Part shown: piece by piece, positions 27,473-38,065 of the stretch
Position numbering within the stretch: the stretch's first letter is position 1
Layout: each line of letters starts with the position of its first letter
Source: Corynebacterium freiburgense
Lineage (GTDB): Bacteria; Actinomycetota; Actinomycetes; Mycobacteriales; Mycobacteriaceae
DNA: 64,000 nt
Assembly (NCBI RefSeq): GCF_030408815.1
Contig: NZ_CP047355.1
Span: forward strand, 1,860,001 to 1,924,000
Direction: 5' to 3'
Notes under the pieces: generated by a model
What the model saw: the letters and a program-made list of their open reading frames with translations, nothing else
Database searches by the model: none
What the model was told of the DNA's origin: nothing
Program-made: the position numbers and the translations under genes

Positions 27473-27628
27473 TCAGAATAACTCATCAAGAATCTTGGAA
27501 AATACTTTGTCAATAGCTCGCTCAAAAACCTGCCCAACGACCGAATCAAATACTTTTTCGATAGCTCTGCGCCATAAAGGACTGTTAGGGCTTTGCTTTA
27601 CCAACACGGTGTCCTTCCTGGTGTTCAT
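27473..27628 (-). CDS. Candidate 51-residue helical small protein between rpsP and rimM
   Basis: The frame begins MNTRKDTVLVKQ and contains two similar blocks, RRAIEKVFDSVV and ERAIDKVFSKIL, about 17 residues apart, ending LDELF. The blocks would form amphipathic helices with aligned charged and aliphatic faces, which argues for coding. It begins 17 bases after the rpsP terminator and ends 83 bases before the rimM start. The ribosome binding site is poor (GTGGC). I do not recognise a family. Confidence 0.45.
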   Translation of the reverse strand: MNTRKDTVLVKQSPNSPLWRRAIEKVFDSVVGQVFERAIDKVFSKILDELF

Positions 27629-27644
27629 GCCACATGCTGAATAG

Positions 27645-27684
27645 CAAAAACACCGTATCCCAGGATAGTCCTTGGAACACGGTG
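27645..27684 (-). terminator. Intrinsic terminator of rpsP
   Basis: On the minus strand GCACCGTGTTCC and GGGATACGGTG form a stem around a short loop, followed by TTTTTGCT. It lies about 20 bases past the rpsP stop and separates rpsP from rimM-trmD. Confidence 0.85.
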
Positions 27685-27704
27685 CATGTTGTAGGAGGCT
27701 TAGA

Positions 27705-28178
27705 TTAGGCGTCTTCGGCTTCTACTTCATCAGCGGCTTCTTCGGCAGCTTTGTTCTTAGCAGCTGCTTCAGCGGCCTTTTTATCTTCCTTAGCCTTGCG
27801 CTTCTTCTCAGTAATTGCCTCAGCGGTTGGGCCTTCAGCAGCCTCAGCGAGAGCAGCATTGAAAAGATCAAGCTTGGATGGCTTTGGCTCAGCAACCTTC
27901 AAGGTGCCTTCTGCACCGTCAATGCCCTTGAACTTCTGCCAGTCGCCTGTGATTTTCAGCAGTGCGAGTACAGGTTCGGTTGGCTGTGCACCAACGCCCA
28001 ACCAGTACTGGGCACGCTCGGAGTCAATGCGAATAACGGATGGATCAGCTTTTGGCTCGTAAATACCAATGTTTTCAATAGCCTTGCCGGAGCGACGAGT
28101 GCGGGCATCAGCAACGATTACACGGTAATGCGGGGTACGGATCTTGCCCATACGCTGCAATTTAATTTTGACAGCCAT
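27705..28178 (-). CDS. rpsP: 30S ribosomal protein S16
   Basis: 157 residues. The first ~85 are the normal S16 fold ([20 protein letters not shown], then [13 protein letters not shown]). The remaining 70 form an Ala/Glu/Lys-rich tail, as in other corynebacterial and mycobacterial S16 proteins; most bacteria lack it. It is followed by its own terminator, so it is not simply co-transcribed with rimM. Confidence 0.97.
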   Translation of the reverse strand: MAVKIKLQRMGKIRTPHYRVIVADARTRRSGKAIENIGIYEPKADPSVIRIDSERAQYWLGVGAQPTEPVLALLKITGDWQKFKGIDGAEGTLKVAEPKPSKLDLFNAALAEAAEGPTAEAITEKKRKAKEDKKAAEAAAKNKAAEEAADEVEAEDA

Positions 28179-28398
28179 GTTATATTCCTTCGAAAATAGT
28201 CACCGGGCAGTACAGGCGCTACACACGTTGTTTGGCGTAGCCGGTTCAACCCTTGGAATGTTTTACCTGCGGCGTGACATACCGGCCGACCGTAGACGGT
28301 AACGGTGTTACCACAGGAAGAACAGCGTTGCGAAAGTGCAACCCCTGAAATGGTAGTAGATGCACCGGGGCCGAATCAAACTGATTAAAGTTGGCGCT

Positions 28399-29367
28399 AT
28401 GAAAAAGCTTCCCGGCATCCTGGCATGCACCATCGGGGCTGCCGTAGCATTTCTTTTCGACGCCGCGCTCCACAAGCTGACCGGTTTTAGCTCAGTGATG
28501 CTCGTGGCAATCGCTCTTGGAATGCTGGTAGGTAATATACGCCCGCTGCCCGCAACCACAAATGAAGGCGTGCGCTATACCGCAACAAGCGTGCTGAAAT
28601 TCGGTGTTGCCCTACTCGGGCTGGCAATTCCGGCTGCCGCCATTATCGGCCTTGGCTGGAAAGTACTCGCTACCATTATCTGCGTTGTCATCGCCGGGTT
28701 TATTGCAACACTCACGCTCGGCAAAGTTATGGGCCTAAGCCGCTCAGAAGCCCTGATGATAGGTAATGGTTGCACTATTTGCGGTGCCGCAGCAATTAGC
28801 GCCACGCATGGTGTGCTCACTAAAAAGAAAGAACATGAGTTTGTTACCGCCATTGCTGTTATTGCACTGCTTGGCACAATAATGATCTTCCTTGGTCCTG
28901 CTGTGGTGGCCACATGGCAACCACAAGCAGCCGGTGTTTTTCTAGGCGGCAGTATTCATGAGGTAAGCCAGGTCGTTGCGGCTGGCGGCATTGCCGGCGC
29001 CGCGGTTTTGCCTGTTGCGGTCACCGTGAAATTAGGCCGAGTATTGTTACTCGCGCCGGTAATGGCAATACTCAGCGCATTTGAACGACGCCAAGCCGAG
29101 GGCGGAAAACTTCCCCCACTGATCCCAACATTTGTGATCGGGTTTATCGCCCTAGTGCTGGTTCGGACCTTTATCCCACTCCCCGATTTTATTGTCAGCA
29201 CTGTCGACTGGGTGCGTAACCTATTATTCGCCGCAGCAATGTTCGCGCAAGGAACCGGAGTGACAGTAGAGACAATGCGTCGCGCTGGACTCCGGCCTTT
29301 TATATTCGGCGTAGTTATTTCACTTATCGTGGCAACTGTTTCACTCGCGGGAGCAATGCTTCTTTAA
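28399..29367 (+). CDS. YeiH/UPF0324 family integral membrane protein (putative sulfate exporter family)
   Basis: 322 residues from the ATG at 28399; a frame open from 28360 would add 13 basic residues and cannot be excluded. About ten hydrophobic segments. The family block around GNGCTICGAAAISATHGVL and the preceding SRSEALMIG are characteristic, as is FLGGSIHEVSQVVAAG. The family is annotated as putative sulfate or sulfonate exporters, mainly by similarity, with little direct proof. It stands alone between rpsP (divergent) and a convergent membrane protein gene. Confidence 0.88.
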   Translation: MKKLPGILACTIGAAVAFLFDAALHKLTGFSSVMLVAIALGMLVGNIRPLPATTNEGVRYTATSVLKFGVALLGLAIPAAAIIGLGWKVLATIICVVIAGFIATLTLGKVMGLSRSEALMIGNGCTICGAAAISATHGVLTKKKEHEFVTAIAVIALLGTIMIFLGPAVVATWQPQAAGVFLGGSIHEVSQVVAAGGIAGAAVLPVAVTVKLGRVLLLAPVMAILSAFERRQAEGGKLPPLIPTFVIGFIALVLVRTFIPLPDFIVSTVDWVRNLLFAAAMFAQGTGVTVETMRRAGLRPFIFGVVISLIVATVSLAGAMLL

Positions 29368-29762
29368 TTCTTCCTTTTAACCGCTGGAATCAGTGCGTGT
29401 ACCACAATAAAGATCGCATTCAACAATCCAATTGAGTGAATGGCTAATCCCAGTAAGCCCAAACCAATATTGGCCCCTGATTCTTTATCTGCCACTAACA
29501 GCAATATAAGAAAAACCAGGCTGGATAGGGTTAAGCCGACAGAAATAACTCTGGTAATCAACCAGTGCTTTTCGCCCATACGCCATTGCATACACACCAC
29601 TACCGCGGCCGTAAAAATGCAAATAATCAGGAGCAGCGAGACGTCAAAAAGATAGAAACCACCAAACTCGCTATTTTTGGGAGAATTTAAAAATCCTAAA
29701 GCCAAAAGAAGCAAGATTGTTAGCATAGCAAAAATGACAGCAGTTCGACGTAGTACGACCAT
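29364..29762 (-). CDS. Uncharacterised four-helix membrane protein
   Basis: 132 residues from the ATG at 29762, chosen because GGGAGGGG lies four bases before it; the frame is open far upstream but that part would run through the ffh terminator. Four membrane segments (about 5-24, 32-50, 63-86, 93-117) and a basic C-terminus (PAVKRKN). I recognise no family. The 3' end overlaps that of the YeiH-type gene by four bases. Confidence 0.7.
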   Translation of the reverse strand: MVVLRRTAVIFAMLTILLLLALGFLNSPKNSEFGGFYLFDVSLLLIICIFTAAVVVCMQWRMGEKHWLITRVISVGLTLSSLVFLILLLVADKESGANIGLGLLGLAIHSIGLLNAIFIVVHALIPAVKRKN

Positions 29763-29871
29763 AAAACCCCTCCCTACCATCAAGTACAGATAAGACTCAC
29801 CAAAGAATAATATATGACGATAAACTATATCATTAAGCAAATTACTGATAAAAGCCTTAATTAAAATATAT

Positions 29872-29939
29872 GGCAAGGACCGGCCTTCAATAAGCGGCGC
29901 AGCGCATACCACACCACTGAAGAAGGCCGGTCCCTTGCC
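29872..29939 (-). terminator. Large hairpin terminator downstream of ffh
   Basis: GGCAAGGACCGGCCTTC (29872-29888) and GAAGGCCGGTCCCTTGCC (29922-29939) form a 17-bp stem with one extra base, around a 33-base loop. On the minus strand it is followed by ATATATTTTAATT. It lies 41 bases past the ffh stop. Confidence 0.85.
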
Positions 29940-29979
29940 GTATCCCGTCAACTATACTGCCGGGAAATAGCCACAAACG

Positions 29980-31587
29980 CTAGCGTTTCTTGCCCCCACC
30001 TTGCCCAAAGTCGAGGTTGTTAAGGTCAATATTTTCCATGCCTTTAGGAAGCTTTGGCATTCCACCACCCATTCCTGGGAACCCTCCCATTCCTGGCATG
30101 CCGCCCAATCCCATTTGTTCTTGTAACTTTTGTAGTTCAGCCATATTGGGACGACCACCAGGACGGTTCTTTGCAGGTTTGCGTTTACCGCCTTTGCCCT
30201 TACGACCTTTCGGCTTTTTCTTAGTAGCACTACGCCCCATACCACCCATGCCGAATTGGCTAGCCATTTGCCCCATCATTTTCTTGGCTTCAAAAAAGCG
30301 TTCCACTAGTTGGTTTACGTCTGAGACTGTTACACCGGAACCGTTAGCAATACGCTTACGGCGAGAGGCATTAAGAATTTTTGGATTTTCACGTTCAGCC
30401 GGGGTCATACCGCGAATAATCGCTTGAATGCGGTCGAGTTGTTTTTCATCGACCATATCGGCAACATCAGCCATTTGTTTGCCGCCGGGAAGCATTTTCA
30501 AAATATTCCCCAGTGGTCCCATTCTGCGGACCATAAGCATTTGGTCAAGGAAGTCTTCGAGTGTGAGTTCCCCAGTGCCGAGTTTTTCAGCAGCGGCAAT
30601 GGACTTTTCCTGATCCATTACCTTTTCGGCTTGTTCAATGAGCGAAAGCACATCACCCATGCCCAGGATTCGGCTGGCCATGCGTTCTGGGTGGAATACA
30701 TCAAAATCTTCGAGTTTTTCACCCGTAGACGCGTATAGAATTGGCTTTCCGGTAACTTCACGGATGGAAAGTGCTGCACCACCGCGGGCGTCACCATCGA
30801 GTTTGGTAAGTACAACACCAGTGAAGTCAACACCGTCGCGGAACGCTTGGGCCGTCGCTACGGCGTCCTGACCGATCATAGAGTCGATAACGAATAACAC
30901 TTCATCGGGGTTCACGGCGTCGCGAATATTACGAGCCTGCGTCATAAGTGTTTCGTCGATACCTAAGCGTCCGGCGGTGTCAACAATAACAACGTCATGC
31001 TGTGTGCGCTTTGCTTCTTCAATACCTCGCCGCGCCACATCAACGGGATCACCGTGGGAAGTGCCCATATCATGATCGAGTGTGTCCAATGCCGTGCCCG
31101 GGTCCGGAGCAAAACAAGCAACCCCAGCGCGCTCCGCAACAATCTGCAATTGCTGGACCGCACCAGGGCGTTGTAAATCACAGGCCACAAGGATTGGTGT
31201 ATGGCCTTGCCCTGCCAGGTGTTTTGCTAACTTGCCGGCTAGTGTGGTTTTACCAGCACCCTGCAAACCCGCCAGCATAATGACCGTTGGTGGCTTCTTT
31301 GCAAGTTGAATGCGGCGAGTTTCGCCACCGAGGATTTCCACCAATTCCTCGTTTACGATTTTTACTACTTGCTGGGCCGGATTCAGGGCTTCAGAAACAA
31401 TGGCACCAGAGGCACGCTCTTTAATCCGTTTAATAAAGGCACGGACAACAGGCAGGGAGACGTCCGCCTCCAGCAATGCCAACCGTATTTCCCTAGCGGT
31501 GGCATTGATGTCAGCCTCGGTAAGCTTGCCTTTGCCACGCAGGCCCGCGAGTGCATTTGTCAAGCGATCTGAAAGCGACTCAAACAC
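29980..31587 (-). CDS. ffh: Signal recognition particle protein Ffh
   Basis: 535 residues from the GTG at 31587 (GGGAGAG eight bases upstream; start VFESLSDRLTNALAGL). N domain to about 90, then the G domain with GLQGAGKTT, DTAGRLGIDE and TKLDGDARGG, then the Met-rich M domain that binds signal peptides and SRP RNA. The C-terminal 60 residues are a Gly/Met/Lys-rich extension (GGMPGMGGFPGMGGG) typical of actinobacterial Ffh. It works with FtsY, encoded at 35.8 kb. No SRP RNA gene is visible in the window. Confidence 0.97.
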   Translation of the reverse strand: MFESLSDRLTNALAGLRGKGKLTEADINATAREIRLALLEADVSLPVVRAFIKRIKERASGAIVSEALNPAQQVVKIVNEELVEILGGETRRIQLAKKPPTVIMLAGLQGAGKTTLAGKLAKHLAGQGHTPILVACDLQRPGAVQQLQIVAERAGVACFAPDPGTALDTLDHDMGTSHGDPVDVARRGIEEAKRTQHDVVIVDTAGRLGIDETLMTQARNIRDAVNPDEVLFVIDSMIGQDAVATAQAFRDGVDFTGVVLTKLDGDARGGAALSIREVTGKPILYASTGEKLEDFDVFHPERMASRILGMGDVLSLIEQAEKVMDQEKSIAAAEKLGTGELTLEDFLDQMLMVRRMGPLGNILKMLPGGKQMADVADMVDEKQLDRIQAIIRGMTPAERENPKILNASRRKRIANGSGVTVSDVNQLVERFFEAKKMMGQMASQFGMGGMGRSATKKKPKGRKGKGGKRKPAKNRPGGRPNMAELQKLQEQMGLGGMPGMGGFPGMGGGMPKLPKGMENIDLNNLDFGQGGGKKR

Positions 31588-31627
31588 AACAATCTCTCCC
31601 AAGTAATGGTGGTTAATCCCCACTATG

Positions 31628-34001
<2,374 letters not shown>

Positions 34002-34084
34002 CTACCTCCAAACAGAAAACACGGTTTGAGTTTAACTGAGGCTTGGATCTTGCACCGCAACCTTGCACTGCCGCATACCGATCG

Positions 34085-34128
34085 AAAAAGTCCTCGCACC
34101 GCGCAAACAACGGCGAGAGGACTTTTCG
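34085..34128. terminator. Orphan terminator-like hairpin upstream of glnK
   Basis: AAAAAGTCCTCGCACCG and CGGCGAGAGGACTTTT form a long stem with T runs on either strand. No gene ends here: glnK starts 86 bases to the left and the gene to the right is transcribed away. It may be the relic of a lost gene upstream of glnK or an attenuator in the glnK leader. Confidence 0.7.
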
Positions 34129-34164
34129 CGTTTTGTGTATAACAATCTAACTAATACTCATTTT

Positions 34165-34195
34165 CAATACAACTCATTAAACACGGTTTGTATTG
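34165..34195. promoter_or_regulatory. 8-bp inverted repeat upstream of glnK
   Basis: CAATACAA (34165-34172) and TTGTATTG (34188-34195) are exact reverse complements 15 bases apart, in the 387-base gap between glnK and the divergent gene at 34386. It does not look like an AmtR box. The rest of the gap is AT-rich and holds nothing else I can name. Confidence 0.35.
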
Positions 34196-34385
34196 TAGTT
34201 AATTTTTCAAGTATCAGCAGATCGAACGCATCGAAGCATTCCAGTAGATAATACTACAGCCTGTAAAAAATGACATTAAAACTATCAATGCATCAACACG
34301 TAGCGGCAGTACCATCCCAGTACCGCAACAAGAAACCACCGGTAAAGTGAAGATATTCTTCACTCACCTACCCGCTGGAGGCATC

Positions 34386-35147
34386 ATGGGCCTTGACGCT
34401 TTCGTACCCTGCAGGTGCTTTCGCAATGGCCTCACCACCCAAAGCCCAGTCGACACCACATTGATTGGAGAGGATAACGGGATCCTTTATCTCAAAGAGC
34501 CAAAAGGAAAACCTCCAAAACACTGGAAAGCCATTAAAACTTCTTTCTATAACTGGCTACCAAATTGCTGCGATCACCCTCACCAAGAATATTTTTCCGC
34601 TCGAATCGGGAGCTGGCAATCCATGCAATTTTTTGCAGAGTGCCTAGAGCAAAACTCCGAAAAACGGTACCCCGCCCTTTATGCCTCACTCCCCCAGACC
34701 CACTGCGATCTGATCCCAACCGAGAACATCCAAAGAGTACTCGATGAACTCGATCTCTTTAGCCAGGAAAGTCTTGAATATTTAAGTTGGACTCTTGTCA
34801 ATGAAAAAGACGGAAAAGAGTTCTGCCACACTACACCGCATAGCTCCACGATCCTTTACAAAAATGGCTATTCCATATCATTCGATCAAAACGGTATTAC
34901 CGTGCGAAAACGCAATGAGTTCTTATTTACGAGCAGAAAAATCACACAGCACACTACATATGGCGTACCGACTTTGACCGCCGCAGAGGGACACCAGGTG
35001 TTTGGCACAAGTATTGGCTCCGGTTCTGCAGTGTGGGTAGTCCAACAACGCCAACTTATTGGCAAAGACTTACACTGCGTACAGCAACTACGCAGAACAT
35101 TACAGGCCGCACTCCGCATTCAAATGCCCATACATATGTGCTACTAG
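34386..35147 (+). CDS. Uncharacterised protein with N-terminal CxCF motif
   Basis: 253 residues from the ATG at 34386, chosen because GGAGG lies five bases before it. It begins MGLDAFVPCRCFRNG; Cys9 and Cys11 in this very N-terminal position, then CCDHPHQEY near 60, suggest metal binding. The rest is mixed alpha/beta with no membrane segment: QRVLDELDLFSQESLEYL is helical, and IGSGSAVWVVQQRQL lies near the end. I recognise no family and no function. Base usage is more A-rich than in neighbouring genes. It occupies the place where amtB would be expected. Confidence 0.75.
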   Translation: MGLDAFVPCRCFRNGLTTQSPVDTTLIGEDNGILYLKEPKGKPPKHWKAIKTSFYNWLPNCCDHPHQEYFSARIGSWQSMQFFAECLEQNSEKRYPALYASLPQTHCDLIPTENIQRVLDELDLFSQESLEYLSWTLVNEKDGKEFCHTTPHSSTILYKNGYSISFDQNGITVRKRNEFLFTSRKITQHTTYGVPTLTAAEGHQVFGTSIGSGSAVWVVQQRQLIGKDLHCVQQLRRTLQAALRIQMPIHMCY

Positions 35148-35747
35148 CACAATGAAGGAAGATGGGCACGGACTTGCGTTCCAAAGTTAGGGTAGTTTTC
35201 ACTCTACGATGTTTTTGGAATGTGGCGAGGTTTGGGCCGGGTTGGAGCGGGCTTTGGAAAGGCAGATTTGTGTTGTGCGCTTTTGGTTTGGGGGTGTGAG
35301 CTGGGGAAATGTTGTGGTGGGCTGCGGGTAATGTGAAATCTGCCTTGCTGGGTGGTGGGGTGTGTTAGATCTGCCTGATTTCGGGACGGGTTGGCTGAAA
35401 ATTCCAGGGTTTCCCGGGTGTTTGATAGGCACACCTTATTGAACTGGTGATGTTTTCATCTCTACTGTCGCAGATTCCATAAAGACAGCCGAAAAAATGG
35501 AATCTGTGACAACACGCCCAACCAGCACCCAAGAAGGACCGGCCAGTACCCCAAAAGACAGAGCACCTCTCGGCCAGCAGCCCGAAAAGACCAAGCACCT
35601 CCCACCCAACCCCTAACCAAATACCAGGTCACCAGACGCGCACAACCAAACCATCGGCCTAAACCAAGCCACAAACCCCAGCAACCCCACCACACCCACT
35701 AACCACAAAACCCAGCACAATGCAGCTCAAACAAGCGAGGGGTAAGT
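35148..35747. other. Non-coding region with hairpin repeat copy B
   Basis: No credible gene. The left part is G/T-rich on the plus strand (35215-35400), followed by the repeat at 35408-35525 and then a C/A-rich stretch up to the ftsY terminator. A similar C/A-rich stretch follows copy A at 7465-7680, so the shared element may be longer than the conserved core. Open frames in this part come from skewed composition. Confidence 0.65.
35408..35525 (+). repeat. Dispersed hairpin repeat, copy B (one hairpin)
   Basis: Matches 7291-7464. The hairpin at 35467-35510 has a 14-bp stem (GTCGCAGATTCCAT with ATGGAATCTGTGAC, one G-U pair in the plus-strand RNA) and a 16-base loop. After the stem, ACAACACGCCCAACC is also shared with copy A. 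Copy B lacks the hairpin duplication. Confidence 0.75.
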
Positions 35748-35779
35748 CAAAAACCCTAGCGCTCCGGCTAGGGTTTTTG
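35748..35779 (-). terminator. Intrinsic terminator of ftsY
   Basis: CAAAAACCCTAGC and GGCTAGGGTTTTTG form a near-perfect stem around a 5-base loop. On the minus strand it ends in a T run, 14 bases past the ftsY stop. Confidence 0.93.
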
Positions 35780-35792
35780 AAGTTGGTAGAAG

Positions 35793-37697
35793 TTAGCCGA
35801 GTAATGCGTCTACAAAACTCTCGGCTTCGAATGGGGCAAGATCATCTGCACCTTCGCCGAGACCAACCAGTTTCACAGGAACACCAAGCTCTTCCTGAAC
35901 TTGGAAAACAATGCCACCTTTAGCAGTGCCGTCTAGCTTGGTTAGCACCACACCAGTTATATCAACAACATCTCGGAAGGTGCGTGCTTGCATCAGACCG
36001 TTTTGACCAACGGTAGCGTCCAGCACAAGAAGCACTTCATCGACTTCTGCTTTTTTCTCCACTACGCGTTTTACCTTGCCAAGTTGGTCCATAAGGCCTA
36101 CAGATGTGTGGAGGCGACCAGCAGTATCGATCAAAACCACATCCACATGGTCTTCGACGCCGCGGGCCACGGCGTCGAACGCTACAGACGCTGGGTCTGC
36201 TCCTTCAGCACCCCGCACGGTAGCTGCACCGACGCGGCGTCCCCAAGTTTCTAATTGATCAGCTGCGGCGGCGCGGAATGTATCAGCAGCACCTAATAGG
36301 ACGGTGTGCCCCATGGACACGAGTACCCTGGCAAGCTTGCCGGTGGTTGTTGTTTTGCCGGTTCCATTCACACCAACAACCAGTACTACCGCAGGTTTCC
36401 CGCCATTTGGCATAGCTTTAATCGAACGGTCAAGGTCTGGTTTACATGCCTCAATCAAAGTTTCGCGAAGCATTGCTCGAGCTTGCGCCTCATTGGACAC
36501 TCCGCGGGAAGCGATTTTTTCACGCAACCCTTCAACAACTTGAAGCGTAACTGTGGTACCCAAATCAGCCATCAGCAGGGTGTCTTCGATCTCCTCCCAA
36601 GCATCTTCGTCGAGATCACCAGCGCTTAAAATACCGAGTACGCCTTGGCCGATTACATTCTGTGAACGCGACAGCCGACCACGTAGTTTGCCAAGCCGCC
36701 CCACGGCAGGCGTGATTTCTTCCACCGGAGCCGTTGGCTGCGGGGTGTCAGCTTTTGACTCTTCCGCGGGAACAGGTGTTTCCTCCAGTGCAGCGCTGGC
36801 GGCGTCCGCTTGTGTCCGCGCGGCTTCAGCAGCATCTTCGGCTTCCCGGATTGCTGATTCATCCACTGGATTTTCTTCGGCTACCGAGGCAAATAAAGGT
36901 GTTTCTGGGAAGTCCAAATTCTCTTCTGATTCGGGAATATCCTCAGTAACAGCTTTGCGTGGCTCTACCGCTGTTTCCGCCGCTGTTTCTGCCGTTGTTT
37001 CAGGCTCTTCTTCTACCTCAATGTGCGTGAACTGAGGCTTTGGTTCAAATCCCAGAGTTTCCTCGCTGTCACGGTCGAATAAAGATTCATCGGCATCTTT
37101 CCCTAACGGTGTGCCAGCAAGAATTTCATCCACGGTTGCCGGATCTAATGGCCCTTCGGAATCGAAACCACCAACTGGAGCCCCGCGAGTTTCATCAATG
37201 TCTTCCTCAACCTCGACATCAATAATGTCACGCTCCGGCTCTGCTGAAGCTTCTTTGACCTCAGCATCTGGCACCGATTTATCACCAGGCTCAGGCGTAT
37301 TATCACCAGACTCAGGCGTATTAGTGTCCACAATATCGGTGGCATGATCTGCGTCTTCGTGCGGGGGATCCTGTTCAGAAAGTTTTCCGGAGGCGGGTAC
37401 TTCCTCAGAAGATACTTGCTCTAATGGCACGTCCGGAATCTGTGGTGGTTGCTGAAGATTCTGCCCCTGAAGCAGTTCTGGTTCTGGTTCCGGAGCTTTG
37501 GCAGGCGCGAAATTAAAACCACCCGAGGCCTGATAATTGCCTGACTTTTCTTGCTGAGTCAGTTCCTTTGGAGCCTCTTCTTTGGTAAAAGAGATCTCCT
37601 TGGATTTCTTCCTCATTAAACCAAGGAGTACCAAGAGCGCCACCACGAGAATGACAATGACGATCGCAGCAACGATGATTAAATAAGTCGTGTTCAT
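35793..37697 (-). CDS. ftsY: Signal recognition particle receptor FtsY
   Basis: 634 residues. A membrane segment directly after the start (TTYLIIVAAIVIVILVVALL) anchors the protein, as in actinobacteria. A very acidic, Pro/Glu/Asp/Thr-rich region of about 310 residues follows, then the NG GTPase domain: GVNGTGKTTTTGKLARVL, DTFRAAAADQLETW, DTAGRLHTSVGLMDQLGKV and TKLDGTAKGG. The acidic linker is long for the family and contains a small tandem repeat (PESGDNTPEPGDK region). Start: ATG 37697; ATG 37706 is also possible. Confidence 0.96.
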   Translation of the reverse strand: MNTTYLIIVAAIVIVILVVALLVLLGLMRKKSKEISFTKEEAPKELTQQEKSGNYQASGGFNFAPAKAPEPEPELLQGQNLQQPPQIPDVPLEQVSSEEVPASGKLSEQDPPHEDADHATDIVDTNTPESGDNTPEPGDKSVPDAEVKEASAEPERDIIDVEVEEDIDETRGAPVGGFDSEGPLDPATVDEILAGTPLGKDADESLFDRDSEETLGFEPKPQFTHIEVEEEPETTAETAAETAVEPRKAVTEDIPESEENLDFPETPLFASVAEENPVDESAIREAEDAAEAARTQADAASAALEETPVPAEESKADTPQPTAPVEEITPAVGRLGKLRGRLSRSQNVIGQGVLGILSAGDLDEDAWEEIEDTLLMADLGTTVTLQVVEGLREKIASRGVSNEAQARAMLRETLIEACKPDLDRSIKAMPNGGKPAVVLVVGVNGTGKTTTTGKLARVLVSMGHTVLLGAADTFRAAAADQLETWGRRVGAATVRGAEGADPASVAFDAVARGVEDHVDVVLIDTAGRLHTSVGLMDQLGKVKRVVEKKAEVDEVLLVLDATVGQNGLMQARTFRDVVDITGVVLTKLDGTAKGGIVFQVQEELGVPVKLVGLGEGADDLAPFEAESFVDALLG

Positions 37698-38031
37698 AGC
37701 TTCCATACTTGCAGGTTCAACGACATTCCTCACGTTTTGTGCATGATTTTTTAGTGCGCCGCCAATTTCTGGTAGTAATTTGCAACGCCGAAAAAACCTT
37801 TTAGTAAACATTGAGGTTTTTCAACAAGTATAGATCGCAAGACGATTTGCGCACTTCAAAGTGGCCGGCCCCTACCCCAACCGAGCCATTGAATAGGGAA
37901 TCGAAAGAAGGTTCACAAGAACCCAGGCACATACGCCAGCCCACCAATGCACAAGGTGAAGAATAGATCACAACCTATTCTCAAAAAATCACATATACAT
38001 TCATCATTGCAATGCTCTAACCACTTTGGTC
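37698..38031. other. Intergenic region upstream of ftsY
   Basis: A 330-base gap between the start of ftsY and the terminator of the 1160-residue gene. It must hold the ftsY promoter. I see no repeat, RNA gene or clear operator in it. Confidence 0.5.
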
Positions 38032-38062
38032 AAAAATAGCCCCTATGCTCAGGGGCTATTTC
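38032..38062 (-). terminator. Intrinsic terminator of the 1160-residue gene
   Basis: AAATAGCCCCT and AGGGGCTATTT pair perfectly around a 6-base loop; on the minus strand a T run follows (TTTTTGACC). It lies just past the stop at 38066. Confidence 0.93.
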
Positions 38063-38065
38063 CAA

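Noticed and set aside
27672..28199. 175-codon plus-strand frame opposite rpsP
   Set aside because: Shadow of the Ala/Glu/Lys-rich S16 tail; no ribosome binding site and composition explained by the opposite strand.
35199..35695. Several overlapping minus-strand frames of about 77 codons
   Set aside because: They arise from G/T- or C/A-skewed non-coding DNA around the hairpin repeat and show no protein-like pattern.
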